A DNA stretch of 64,000 bases from Balanoglossus misakiensis (lineage: Eukaryota; Hemichordata): positions 11,470,001-11,534,000 of the forward strand of contig CM082591.2 in assembly GCA_040954595.2 (NCBI GenBank), in the 5' to 3' direction. Position numbers and translations under genes: made by a program. The notes below the pieces were generated by a model. The model was not told the origin of the DNA. It worked only from the letters and a program-made list of their open reading frames with translations, and did not search any database. Of the stretch, positions 25,140-35,178 are shown piece after piece (within the stretch, counting starts at the first letter, position 1; each line of letters begins with the position of its first letter).

Positions 25140-28100
25140 AGTATGCCTGGAAACAGAAACCCGTCCTGCTCGCGCACAGCAGCGCACCAACCAGGCGCCA
25201 AGAACACCGACCTCAACCAACTTCAGGAACCAAAACAGTGGGAGACCTCAACAGGGCAACACCAGAGAACAGCGCACTCAAGTGGTCAACCAACTCCAGT
25301 CATGGGAGACACAGTCGGACGCACCGTATACCGACGAGTACCAAAGTGAACAGCCACAACAAAATGTATATTCCCTTGCATCAGAAATCCACAATGTGAA
25401 CACAACCTCCAGGGGAAAGAGGTACTATGTGAATCTGAAAATGTCAAACAGCGGTACACGATTCACACCAGTCAAATTTCAGATTGACACTGCCGCCACA
25501 TGCAACACAATATCTGATCGAACACTTCAGACATCACTCCCAGAGACAGCAATTACACGTTCCCCATATCTGCTGTACCCATATGGAAACACAAGGCCAC
25601 TGAAGCCCATAGGTCAAGTTGACCTGATATGTGAAAGGAAGGACAGATACGAAACACTATCCTTCCAGGTTTTACCATACAGTGTGATGGGAGACAAACC
25701 TGCCCTGCTGTCAGGACAAGACTGTGAAAAACTTGGGCTGGTCAAGATTCAGGCTGATGAAGTTTTCTCCCTTTCAAAGACAATATACAACGTAACAGAA
25801 GCAAAACCAAGTGAATTACCTGGCTACAGAACGCAGAAACCTCATAATAAGCTGACCCCCGCAACTTCGCCTATGACTTGTAACCATGTCGAAGCACTAC
25901 ACAACAACACGCCCTCTCAATGCCAACCCAAACCACAACCATCGCGTCCAGTTAGCGTGTCAGCAGAACGACATTTGCCCCCACCGGGCCAGCTCACGAA
26001 GGAGGACATCATCAGAGAATATCCAGAAAACTTTAAAAACATAGGTGAGCTTGGTCCCCCAGTGCACTTCAAGGTCAAACAAGATGTATCCCCGATTCAG
26101 GTGCCTATTCACAGGGTACCTATTGCCAAACGAGAAAAGGAAAAAGCTGCCCTAGATAAATATGTGGCAGAGGGAATATTGGAAAAAGTTGATGTACCTA
26201 CCCCCTGGTGCTCCAACATCTTAATACGCGAGTCTCCAAACAAGTTCAGGGTGTGTATTGACCCAAGTCAAACAGTCAACAAAGCAATTCTACGACCCAT
26301 ATACCAGATGCCAACGCTGAATGAGCAGCTACACAAACTGTGCAATGCCAAATGCTTCTCCATCATTGATGTACGTGAAGGATTCCTACACATCCCTCTC
26401 GATAAAGAGTCCTCCATGATGACCACAATGCACACATCCTACGGACGATACAGATGGCTTGGCTTGCCATTTGGTATCACAAGTGCATCAGAAGAATTCC
26501 AGATGAGACTCATGACAGCCATAGAAGGCCTTGAAGGAATTCTTCTCATTGTAGCAGACGACCTCCTTGTGTTTGGAGAAGGAGAGACATATGAAGAAGC
26601 TGAACGAGACCACGACCGCCGCTTTGTGGCACTCATGGAACGAGCCATACAAAGAAATATAAAGTTCAATCCGGACAAACTCAAATTCAAACGTAGAGAG
26701 ATAAAATTTGTTGGCAACATCATAACCGACAAAGGGATGAAACCCGATCCAGACAAAGTAGCAGCGATCATCGACATGCCGAGCCCTCAAGACAAAGCAG
26801 GCCTGCTCCGGTTTATCGGCATGATAAACTACCTCTCACCGTATTGTGACAATCTGAGCGCAACAATACGGCCACTCACAATGCTAACTCAGAATGGAGT
26901 ACCATTTTGCTGGTCGGAAACCCAAGAAGCAGCTTTCAAGAAAGCCAAACAACTGATAGCTGCAGCCCCAGTCTTGCAGTACTATGATCTACAGAAACCA
27001 GTAGTACTACAGGTTGATGCAAGTGATGCAGGCCTCGGGGGAGCAATTCTTCAACCTAACAAAGATGGAAAACTACAGCCAGTGGCCTTCACCTCATGCA
27101 GCATGAGCCCAACTGAGCAACGATACTCACAAATCGAGAAAGAATGCCTCGCGATTTGCAACGCATTTGAGAAATTCGACCAATGGCTGTACGGCAAGTC
27201 AGACATAGTGGTACACACAGACCACCAGCCCTTAGAAACAATCATGAAGAAACCACTCAACAAAGCACCGGCCAGACTGCAGAGAATGCTAATGCGCCTT
27301 CAACGACATCGTTTTACGGGTACATACAGAAGAGGCACATCCCTCCATTTAGCGGATACCCTCTCCAGAGCACCACTCCCAGCGCCAGTGGAGTGTGAAG
27401 TCACCGGCTTTGAGGTATTCAGAGCTGAGTTGGAACCAGAGTTCTACAAACTCAATACCAGATTACTACCAGACACAGAAAAACGCATCCAAGATGAAAC
27501 ATCAGATGACCCGTGTCTATCTGCACTTCAAACAGTGATAATGTCAGGATGGCCAGACAAGAGAGAGTCCTTGCCTGAAATCCTACACCCATTCTGGAGC
27601 TATAGAGATGAACTGACAACTCAAAATGGAATAATATACAAAGGAAACCTAGTTATAGTGCCACAGTCCATGCATTCAGAAATGCTTCACAAAATACATG
27701 CCAATCACCAGGGAGCAGAATCAAATATTCGTATGGCTCGTGAAGTCCTGTTCTGGCCTGGGATGCGAAAGGCAATCCAAGATATGTGTGAAGCATGTGG
27801 CATATGTGCACAATATGGCAGAACAGCACCAAAAGAACCCATGAAATCACTGCCCATACCTACCCTGCCATGGCAGCTGATTAGTCAAGACTTGTTTGCC
27901 TTCGAGGGAACCAACTACTTAGTTACCGTGTGCCACTACTCGGACTGGATCGAGGTTGATGAGCTCCCAGATACGCTATCCACCACCATCATCAACAAAA
28001 CGAAAGCCCATTTTGCACGGTTCGGTGTACCCAGAATTTGTCACACCGACACTGGGCCACAGTTCATCAGTAAGGAATACATGGAACTTGTACGCAGCTA

Positions 28101-28377
28101 TGGATTCAGTCATACAATGTCATCCCCATATCATCCCAAAGGGAATGGAATGGCAGAAGCAGCAGTGGCCACCTCCAAGTCCATGCTGAAGAAATCAGGA
28201 AACCTTGACGAGGCCATGCTCAACTACAGGAACACACCACCAAAAGGACACACCTACTCACCGGCCCAGCGGATGCTACTCCGTCGGACATCATCTACTC
28301 CAACAACAAACAATAGACCAGGAGAAGGTGTTTCAAGAAATAAGGAGCAAACGAGTGTCCAGCAAGCAGCAATATGA
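25057..28377 (+). CDS. Gypsy A pol: protease, RT, RNase H, integrase
   Basis: The open frame has 1106 codons; real pol similarity begins near residue 25. Aspartic protease motif IDTAATCNTI is near residue 146. Reverse transcriptase includes FRVCIDPSQTVNKA, LPFGITSASEEFQ and the catalytic VADDLLVFG near residue 499. RNase H runs from about 650 (VDASDAGLGG, YSQIEKECLAI, HTDHQPLE). The integrase zinc domain (H-x3-H then C-x2-C) spans about 878-914. The DDE core has D near 943, D in HTDTGPQF near 996 and E in GNGMAEAAV near 1031, with the usual 35-residue spacing. The frame is lost near 28290, where 23 bp present in copy 2 are missing. Copy 2 reads DNG and GNGR at the integrase sites, so this copy also has two unusual substitutions. 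Confidence 0.93.
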   Translation: MAAIHGKFAPPKARNAQDVGETITSLSRVCLETETRPARAQQRTNQAPRTPTSTNFRNQNSGRPQQGNTREQRTQVVNQLQSWETQSDAPYTDEYQSEQPQQNVYSLASEIHNVNTTSRGKRYYVNLKMSNSGTRFTPVKFQIDTAATCNTISDRTLQTSLPETAITRSPYLLYPYGNTRPLKPIGQVDLICERKDRYETLSFQVLPYSVMGDKPALLSGQDCEKLGLVKIQADEVFSLSKTIYNVTEAKPSELPGYRTQKPHNKLTPATSPMTCNHVEALHNNTPSQCQPKPQPSRPVSVSAERHLPPPGQLTKEDIIREYPENFKNIGELGPPVHFKVKQDVSPIQVPIHRVPIAKREKEKAALDKYVAEGILEKVDVPTPWCSNILIRESPNKFRVCIDPSQTVNKAILRPIYQMPTLNEQLHKLCNAKCFSIIDVREGFLHIPLDKESSMMTTMHTSYGRYRWLGLPFGITSASEEFQMRLMTAIEGLEGILLIVADDLLVFGEGETYEEAERDHDRRFVALMERAIQRNIKFNPDKLKFKRREIKFVGNIITDKGMKPDPDKVAAIIDMPSPQDKAGLLRFIGMINYLSPYCDNLSATIRPLTMLTQNGVPFCWSETQEAAFKKAKQLIAAAPVLQYYDLQKPVVLQVDASDAGLGGAILQPNKDGKLQPVAFTSCSMSPTEQRYSQIEKECLAICNAFEKFDQWLYGKSDIVVHTDHQPLETIMKKPLNKAPARLQRMLMRLQRHRFTGTYRRGTSLHLADTLSRAPLPAPVECEVTGFEVFRAELEPEFYKLNTRLLPDTEKRIQDETSDDPCLSALQTVIMSGWPDKRESLPEILHPFWSYRDELTTQNGIIYKGNLVIVPQSMHSEMLHKIHANHQGAESNIRMAREVLFWPGMRKAIQDMCEACGICAQYGRTAPKEPMKSLPIPTLPWQLISQDLFAFEGTNYLVTVCHYSDWIEVDELPDTLSTTIINKTKAHFARFGVPRICHTDTGPQFISKEYMELVRSYGFSHTMSSPYHPKGNGMAEAAVATSKSMLKKSGNLDEAMLNYRNTPPKGHTYSPAQRMLLRRTSSTPTTNNRPGEGVSRNKEQTSVQQAAI

Positions 28378-28912
28378 TAAAACAGCTGGCCCAGAACACA
28401 CCCCAATCAACGTTGGAAACCATGTGTACGTAAAACCTCCACCTCATATGAGAGGTAAACCTTGGTCATATGGTCAGGTCACTCATCGTGATGATGCAAG
28501 ATCCTACACAATCAAAACTCAATCAGGCCAAGTACGACGGAATCGAGTACAAATAAGACCAGCTGCACCACCACCAATCGGTATCCAAGAATACCGCAAC
28601 CCGGGGCCAACATTCCCACCAGTCGTTACGCCGAGCATGTTGCCCAATACTGGAAACAACAGCTGCGTAGGGACATCTCAGGGAGGTCAACGCCCCAAGG
28701 AATTCGCCAGCAGTAAAGATCATCAACTTACAAGCATTGAGGTTCCAGCATCCCCAGCGAAACGGATGGAAAATCCACAAATTCCTCCAGCTACATCCCA
28801 GCAAACACCTGCAGCGATGTCATTCACTCCTCCGAAGAGTCCGGACTTTATGACCACATCCCGAACAAGAGCCATTAAACTTCCATCCAAATTTAAGGAC
28901 TATGTTATGTGA
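28290..28912 (+). pseudogene. Gypsy A pol C-terminal tail, frame-shifted
   Basis: After the 23-bp deletion the pol tail continues in another frame to a stop at 28910-28912. It carries the integrase C-terminal segment (HVYVKPPPHMRGKPWSYGQV then YTIKTQSGQVRRNRVQIRP), a GPY/F-like region, followed by a proline-rich extension. The same sequence is in frame with pol in the minus-strand copy at 55019-56878. Confidence 0.85.
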
Positions 28913-29225
28913 CATGATAGCAGGTTATTCCACAAAAGGGCAGAATAATCCCTGGAAACCTGCAGTGAAGTCTTGGTAGTCCACCCAAACTTCACAATAA
29001 ACTTTATTGTTCTGTGTACAACTTTGTGTTAAACTAATGTTCCATACAAAAGGAGGAATATTTCCCTCATAATGAACATTGGATACCAGTACTGAACTCA
29101 AAGAACATTACATTACAGTATCCATCTACAAAAAAAAAAAAAAAAAAAATTGTTTGCATTTTCTATGTTATGCATGCAATGTGTTGGTTCTCCAGTTTTT
29201 TTTCTTTTCATTAAAGGAGGGGAGA
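28913..29225 (+). other. Gypsy A 3' non-coding region and polypurine tract
   Basis: No coding content. It contains a run of about 20 A at 29130 and ends in the purine tract AAAGGAGGGGAGA directly before the 3' LTR, where plus-strand DNA synthesis would start. Confidence 0.8.
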
Positions 29226-29403
29226 TGTTGGCAGTCTAGCGCCCTCTAGTTACTAGTTCTATGTGACTTCCGGTTATGTTAAGCAGGGTTCAATCCTGAT
29301 TGTAATGGCGTCCCGCCCATGCACATGTAGCCTGTAGAATAAAGCAATTCAATCACACTACGGTCGCCCCGTGCGTTGTGTCACCCCGCAGTGAGCAGGA
29401 AAC
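29226..29403 (+). repeat. 3' LTR of Gypsy A copy 1
   Basis: 178 bp, one difference from the 5' LTR. It is followed by the TGCAC target duplication at 29404-29408. Confidence 0.95.
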
Positions 29404-29740
29404 TGCACTACGCTCAGTCAAAAGATCACAAGGACCAGAATTAACACAAAAACTGGCAATTACATTTGATTTACTGCAGAGGTTAGGGCCTCTATTTGAC
29501 ATTTCATGCACAAAAGAGTTAGTAGTGTGGACTGCAATGACCACAGCTTTCTTTGGCCTTTTCAGGTCTGGCGAACTTGTAATTAAGGATTTACCATTTA
29601 TTCCAGCCACTGATTTAACTGTAAGCGATATTACTTTTTCTAAACTGTCAGGGGCTAATGTAATCACAGTTGTTCACCTTAAAAAGTCTAAGTGCGACCC
29701 ATTTCGAAAAGGGGTCGATGTCATCATTGGCTGCTCACAT
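29404..29740 (+). pseudogene. Tyrosine recombinase, middle segment (DIRS/Ngaro-like)
   Basis: Continues the recombinase interrupted at 24075. It encodes a segment with LFDISCTKELVVWTAMTTAF and FFGLFRSGELV, the region around the first catalytic arginine (FRSGEL resembles the box I R of the family), then LKKSKCDPFRKGV. It is cut at 29740 by a long-TIR element and resumes at 30752. Confidence 0.75.
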
Positions 29741-30751
29741 CACAGGGGACTCTCCCTCCGCGATTTTGTTTGTTTGTTTGTTTGTTTGTTGTTGTTGTTG
29801 TTGTTGTTGATTTTTGGCATAATAAACAAATACATATTTCTTTGTTAATAAATATGGTTTGTTGACATGTAAAGGTTAGGGTATATTCGACAGGTTAGGG
29901 TTAGTGTTTCGATTCACGGCCCCGGGCATCACTAAGCCACGGCCCCGGACATATCACTAAGCCACAAAGAGAGACAAGGGTGGAGACTAGCCCATTTCCG
30001 GGTCCCAGCACCGTATTTTTTAAGTCCAGAATAACACAACAAATAAATGTCTGACAATTGAAATATTACGTTTGCAGTGACAACATACTCTATACTTGCT
30101 ATATATATCCTGAAATTCAATGAAAAGGTATAAATCGGCGATATTTCACATGGTTCTCCGTTGACATCCGTACAGTTTTTACGGCAAACCATGGACAAAC
30201 TTAAATGTCTCGTTTCGGAAGGCAAAATTCAAATTGGACCGTAAATTGTTTGGAGGCGACCACGTTTCACAAAGATTTACGCTTGTGTGTGATTTTTGTC
30301 ATAAAACATGTGCTGATGTATTTCTGTATGTAAAAGAGTCGTGAGCCTGTTATTATAAGGGGGAAAATATGTTAAAATACGCCGAAGTAAGTTCATCCTG
30401 GGACCAGGCTGAAATCGATTGACGTCCCCTTGCAGGACTAACAAGCTATTTGATTGGTCCAATTTGAATCTCACTAACGTTTTAACCTTCCGAAACGAGA
30501 CATTCATGTTTGGCCGTACTGGGCTAGTTTCCACCCTTGTCTCTCTTTGTGGCTTAGTGATATGTCCGGGGCCGTGGATCGAAAAAAATGCCAACACTGA
30601 CCCTAACCGTTGATAATACCCTAACACTTACATGTCAACAAACCATATTTATTAATAAAGAAATATGTATTTGTTTATTATGCCCAAATCATCAACAACA
30701 ACAACAACAACAACAAACAAACAAACAAAATCGCGGAGGGAGAGTCCCCTG
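29741..30751. mobile_element. 1011-bp long-TIR (MULE-like) element with 9-bp TSD
   Basis: The left end starts CACAGGGGACTCTCCCTCCG and the right end is its complement apart from the first two bases. Inverted arms run for more than 200 bp: both hold a (GTTT)n/(GTT)n tract, AATAAACAAATACATATTTC, ACATGTAA, a TTAGGG-type stretch and CACGGCCCCGGACATATCAC. The 9-mer TGCTCACAT flanks the element (29732-29740 and 30752-30760), and the recombinase reading is continuous when one copy is kept. No transposase is encoded. Long TIRs with a 9-bp duplication fit a Mutator-like foldback element. Confidence 0.85.
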
Positions 30752-31103
30752 TGCTCACATAACGCTATTTGTGCGGTGGATTTATTATCACGTTTACACT
30801 CACTGCGTATCCAAGCTGGGGCATCACCCAATGACCCTTTCTTTTTACTACCTGGTAATGTACCTCTTACTAGGCAGATCTTTATTAGACACCTCAAGCA
30901 TTCAATTGGCCAGATAGGACTGGACCCTAATGCATACAGCGGTCATAGCTTTCGCAGTGGGGTGCAACATCAGCAGCAGCAGCTGGTGTATTCGACTGGG
31001 AGATCAAAGTCATATGGGCCGCTGGTCCAGCGACTGTTACAAGCGTTATATTCGCACTCCACGACAAGTGTTATCAACGTTTGCTGAACGTATCTTTACA
31101 TGA
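30752..31103 (+). pseudogene. Tyrosine recombinase, C-terminal catalytic segment
   Basis: Resumes after the insertion. It includes DPFFLLPGNVPLTRQIF, then GHSFRSG, the H-x-x-R box of tyrosine recombinases. Two frame breaks follow (near 30960 and near 31015). In the last frame SSDCYKRYIRTP supplies the catalytic tyrosine just before the stop at 31101-31103. The element is thus recognisable to its C-terminus but non-functional. Confidence 0.82.
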
Positions 31104-31254
31104 TTGGTCTTAAGTCCAGCCATCACTCAGTTTGACATGCCTGAATGAGTAATTGTAGCTTGTTCACAGTTCTTTTTTCATTGTTACTGTTATTATTGTT
31201 GTTTATATTAGATGGTACATACACATGCGTGATGTTGGGAGTTTGGGCAGCCTT

Positions 31255-31475
31255 GTACTCCAATGTACAATTTCTTCTTCTTCAGTTCATTCACTTTATC
31301 TGCACCAGAAGAATGTAATATCTGACTTATTAAAAGGGCACGACGTATTTATGAGTACCAGAACAAGCAGCGGAAAGTCGATGTGCTACCAGTCGCTAAC
31401 CACGATCTTTCGGCAAAGAAACGTAGCAGCAGTCGTGCTGGTCATTTCACCTCTTATTGGCCAGATTATAATGAT
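31255..31475 (+). pseudogene. RecQ-like DNA helicase fragment
   Basis: A frame running from 31225 encodes a LYLHQKNVISDLLKGHDVF segment, TSSGKSMCYQSL (Walker A-like GKS with the RecQ CYQ context) and VVLVISPLIGQ (motif Ia-like). Only the first ~70 residues of a helicase core are present. It could be one exon of a dead gene copy or cargo from a helicase-bearing transposon; neighbours do not decide. Confidence 0.65.
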
Positions 31476-31479
31476 GCCA

Positions 31480-31883
31480 TCTCATGAATATGCATTACCA
31501 ATATGTTCAAATACCAGCGCGGTACTCCATTTTAACCAGAGTACGTGATTTCTATAGTGAAACGAAAGAAATCCGTAGTCTGGTGGGGCGAGAATGGTAT
31601 TTTAACTACTTGCAAGTTTTTGTTTTCTTTTTAGTCGAAACATTGTCTCACTGCGATAGAGAATGTATACAATGCTTGTCAATGATTTATTTATTTTTGA
31701 ACCTTTTCCTTTGTACTTATTTGATTTACTGTAGGGGAGTTTAAGACTTTAGTCCATAGTTTAGTAGTGTAATAGTTAGGTTAGGCTTAGCAGTGTTGGG
31801 CCCCTATGCCAGCAGACCTCATTTGCATTACAATGGGGCCCAACACGTGACTTGTAGTTTGTCAGTGTCTAGTAGTTTTGGTC
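31480..31883. other. Unassigned stretch with one hairpin
   Basis: Only notable structure: GTGTTGGGCCCC at 31793 is complementary to GGGGCCCAACAC ending at 31846, a 12-bp perfect stem with a 30-base loop. Confidence 0.55.
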
Positions 31884-31887
31884 TTAA

Positions 31888-32479
31888 AGCCCCAGTATTT
31901 CTCGTGTGTATCCATTTTTCATCATCGAAAAATGCCCGTTTTTCCCGTACATTCATCATGGAATACTACATAATGAAGATAGAAGAAAGGTTTGGGCAAC
32001 TGTAGCTACGTGCAAGCTGTAAATATTGCCCGTAACACTTGAAATGATGCGCGGGTTTGTTTACAACGGAAATGTTGTACATGTTGATCAGCAAACGTGC
32101 CACTTTGACATTTGATGGTCAGACCATTTTCGGATTTGATCTGGTTCCATCGACTGATTTCTCCCATAAAGTTATCTTCCCAAAATTTCGCCGAATTAGT
32201 GCGCATTTCTTTGCTGAGTCGTTAGATTTGGGGCGACTAAACCTCTTCCGTGTAGATTCACATTTGAGTGCGCATGCGCACTAGTCACGTGTGTCAACAA
32301 AGCCTGACTTTCTGTCCGGACAGAAAGTCATTCTTCACTCGTTATATTGTAAATTGTATGAGTTTATGAGCAGAGCTGGGGATGATGACTGTTCGATTCA
32401 GTATCAATTATCATCTACTTTTAGAAATTATAGATGCCATTTCTAACAAAATTTTGCCCCTACGAGAAATACTGAGGCT
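31888..32479 (+). mobile_element. TTAA-flanked MITE, copy 1 (592 bp)
   Basis: Begins AGCCCCAGTATTTCTCG, ends CGAGAAATACTGAGGCT, and is flanked by TTAA at 31884-31887 and 32480-32483. A second copy of 593 bp in the opposite orientation is at 54109-54701. Both contain the inner palindrome ACTTTCTGTCCGGACAGAAAGT and a similar 70-codon open frame without known domain. TTAA duplications indicate a piggyBac- or Kolobok-type transposase in trans. Confidence 0.9.
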
Positions 32480-32559
32480 TTAATAAATACCTACTGATCC
32501 AAGATACCTGTTTCTGTGTGGGTGTATGCTTGCTATCCAACCAGTGATCCCCCTCCACC

Positions 32560-32820
32560 ATTTTCCACTCAGCCAGGCCTTTCAAGTGTAACTGGAATTT
32601 GAAAGTAGATATGTGTTTTTCAAGGTGGGTCAAAGGTCAAGGGGTCACCCAATATTTTTGTCTTCTCATTTTGACCCATGCTGATCGCTGGGCAAGCTGC
32701 TGTGAACATTGGTTGTCCAGGACCTTTAGATAGACCAGAATGCCATAATAGATGTGATAGCTTCACTGTACAGGTATACGCCTATGGCTAGGTCACATGA
32801 CTAATTACTATTAATTGTTG
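32560..32820 (+). repeat. Fragment related to the HINE-like element at 47849-49167
   Basis: Shares the string GGTCAAAGGTCA followed by GGGGTCACCCA, TTTTGACCCATRCTG and GGTCACRTGACTAATTA with the body of the larger element in the ELAC2 intron. Ends are not clear. Confidence 0.55.
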
Positions 32821-32839
32821 GGGTCACATCTACACATTG

Positions 32840-33500
32840 AGTTATCCCAGATAAAGAACGACAATGAGAGAACAATTTCTTATGGAAGTTATGCCCTGAC
32901 ACCTGAACAGAGACGGTACTGCACCACAAGAAAATAATTGCTGGCAGTCTTAAGGTTCACCCGGCAGTTTCGATACTACTTGCTTGGGAATAAATTTCTG
33001 GTATGGACAGATCATCACAGTTTGCTATGGCTACTACGATTCAAAGAACCACAAGGCCAATTAGCTCGCTGGCTGGAAGAACTAAGCCAAGTACAACTTT
33101 ACCGTACAACACCGACCAGGAAAACAACACATCAATGCTGACTCCCTGTCAAGAAATACCCGAGCAAAGTGCCTCCACCAATTTTGAGCATGGAGCGAAA
33201 TTGGAATCCTTACCATGCGGGGGATGCAATTATTGCAGCAGAGCACATCGAAACTGATGGAGCCCGTTCATCAATGAGGTGGATGATGTAATTCCCCTTT
33301 ATACCATGGCTGAACCCAGAAACAAACACAGGAACAGCCAACTCCACCAAAAAGAAGGGCCATATGGGGTGAACCAATGTACCGGTATCATGGACCCACA
33401 AATACAACCAGCAATTCATGATGAAGAGACCTGGCCATGGGACCCTGGAGGTAACTTGGGTCGATTAACTTGCTGCAGAATCACCAGTGACACAGTCCAG
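32840..33500 (+). pseudogene. Gypsy-type RNase H fragment (family D)
   Basis: Reads NERTISYGSYALTPEQRRYC, an in-frame stop near 32936, then LLAVLRFTRQFRYYLLGNKF, VWTDHHSLLWLL and QGQLARWLEELSQ, the RNase H end of a Gypsy pol of a different family from A, B or C. Further stops and shifts follow. No LTRs were found. Confidence 0.8.
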
Positions 33501-33599
33501 GATGAACTAATCGACGTGCCTCATTCGAACCTAGAAATTCTTCTAACACAATTCAAAATCACCATTGTTACATCATGTAAATTCTAATTCATCTTTGAT

Positions 33600-34530
33600 A
33601 TTTGACTTGTATGAACACACAAAGTGTCAGTGCCATGCCCATACCCACAACACGTAATATCACTCTTTGGGTGGCAAAGTTGAGGTTTGTTGATGTCTAG
33701 AATCTCATATCACCCAGTATGGTTAGACACAATTCAATTATATACTATCTTCAGTAGACACTACACGTCATCATATTTGCCTTTTTTAAACTTTTATTCA
33801 GTTTCAACCTGTAAAAGTACAATTATAGGATATGAAGAACCACTACTCCCATAACTAGGTAAAGGGAAGTGATCTGCCCAGGACCAGCACAATATTACAG
33901 AAGGCGAAGACTCCCTTACAGTCTGCCTCAGAACTCCTAAAATAGGGGTGTGTCTGGTTCTTGTCTTTTCATTGGCTGATTCAGAACAAAAAGAAATATA
34001 GTCATGTTTATTGAAACATGTGAGAATATCACTAGACCATGATAAATTGAACAGAGCTAAAATTGAAAACGGCCTAAAATATTTTTTGGGAAAATTAACA
34101 GTGTCAGATTGGCTAATTCTCATGCATTGTTGCAACGAGCGGCATGTCAAGAAATCATAAAAAAAATCATTTGATTTTCCTCATTTGGTGTCATCATTTT
34201 ACTCATCTACATTAGAGTGGGTAACTAAGGATATTGACAGTTTTTATTTCTATAAAAAGATGTTTTAAAGACTTGGTTTGACTATTGATTGCCTGGACAA
34301 AAAAGTTCTTATCGTTCAAAAATTACAAATATTGCAGTTCCTCACACATATTGTAAGATTATAAAAGGCTATTTTTTTGTGTAGTTGCTTTGCTTCAAAA
34401 TAATGGATTTAGGAGAAAATTACTTAATATGCTTGTTTAAAAAAGACAGCTATACTCAATCAACTACCCACAATGCAATGCTCTGAGCATGAGTACTGTA
34501 CTCTGGCCTATGTACCTGGAGTAACTGATA
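33600..34530. other. Unassigned AT-rich sequence
   Basis: No coding region, RNA gene or clear repeat end was recognised in this stretch. Confidence 0.4.
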
Positions 34531-34535
34531 TCTAA

Positions 34536-34675
34536 GCAATAGCCCCCGCCGCAGGCGGGTATACACAAGATTTGTGTACAATTCGAGACATATAGCATGA
34601 GCCGTCAGGCGAGTGCTATATGGAGCGAATTGTACCCAAAACGCATGTATACCCGACTGAGGCGGGGGTTATTGC
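34536..34675. mobile_element. Foldback MITE-like element, about 140 bp
   Basis: GCAATAGCCCCCGCC at the left is complementary to GGCGGGGGTTATTGC at the right (one mismatch), and the complementarity continues inward (GGGTATAC/GTATACCC, GTACAATTCG/CGAATTGTAC, ATATAGCA/TGCTATAT), so nearly the whole element can fold into one hairpin. No convincing target duplication was identified. Confidence 0.75.
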
Positions 34676-34679
34676 TATT

Positions 34680-35043
34680 ATATTATATCAACAATTGATT
34701 TTGCGTTATATTACCTAGTGTCATTTTCTTAACGAAACATCAGAAAGAGAAATTGCGATCGTGAACCAACATGGCGACGATGAATGTAAACACGAGCGGC
34801 CGGGATCGAGCATTAAACATTAAGCAGACAACAAAAAGTGACAAGACGGGCATCGCGCGTGGCAAAGTGACAAATATTTTCACAGAGCAGTTCCAAAATA
34901 AAATGTCCGTTAATTCAACAGTGATTTTATTTTATTTATTTGGTTTAAATACACACGATTTTAGCATCGCTGGATTGAGCTCCTGTCCAATCAGAATGGC
35001 GAACAGTAGCATGATATAATATAATTTGTATTTTATATCATCA
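34680..35043. other. Sequence downstream of the ELAC2 stop
   Basis: For the minus-strand gene this is the 3' side. AATAAA signals occur on the minus strand in the run near 34926-34945, a plausible polyadenylation site about 100 bases after the stop. A plus-strand frame at 34771 has no recognisable domain. Confidence 0.4.
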
Positions 35044-35178
35044 TCAATTCGTCCAATATTTATTTAGCTTTTGTGAGCGTTTGAATTTCCTGACTTCCAT
35101 TTCCACCAGAGACTCTGCAAATAAACTCTGGAGTACGGGTAACATCTTTGGTAGGTCAGTCACATTGCCAAGATTAAC
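35044..35178 (-). CDS. ELAC2: ELAC2 terminal exon
   Basis: Acceptor CATCTAG followed by [38 protein letters not shown] and a TGA stop at 35044-35046. It matches the LPPLKALFxxxxEEME end of the family but lacks the long basic tail of the vertebrate protein. Confidence 0.92.
   Translation of the reverse strand, partial: VNLGNVTDLPKMLPVLQSLFAESLVEMEVRKFKRSQKLNKYWTN

Larger units (their letters stand above)
24076..29403 (+). mobile_element. Full-length Ty3/Gypsy LTR retrotransposon (family A, copy 1)
   Basis: Two direct LTRs of 178 bp (24076-24253 and 29226-29403) differ at one base (C/T in GGTCGYCCCG). The 5-bp target duplication TGCAC flanks the element (24071-24075, 29404-29408). A primer-binding site follows the 5' LTR and a purine-rich tract precedes the 3' LTR. 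Gag and pol lie between. One difference in 178 indicates recent insertion, yet both a frame break near the gag zinc knuckle and a 23-bp deletion late in pol make this copy defective. It sits inside the recombinase region of an older element. A second, truncated copy is at 53166-56878. Confidence 0.97.

Noticed and set aside
29875-29910. Interstitial telomere repeat (GGTTAGGGTTAG)
   Set aside because: Only one to two units within transposon arms; too short to be a telomere remnant.
29848-30627. Frames inside the long-TIR element (for example 29932-30225 and 30277-30627, minus)
   Set aside because: They are on inverted arms or the spacer, have no transposase motif, and resemble no known protein.
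34771-35019. Plus-strand 82-codon frame starting ATGGCGACGATG
   Set aside because: Good start context but no domain, and it overlaps the 3' side of ELAC2 on the other strand in repeat-rich DNA.
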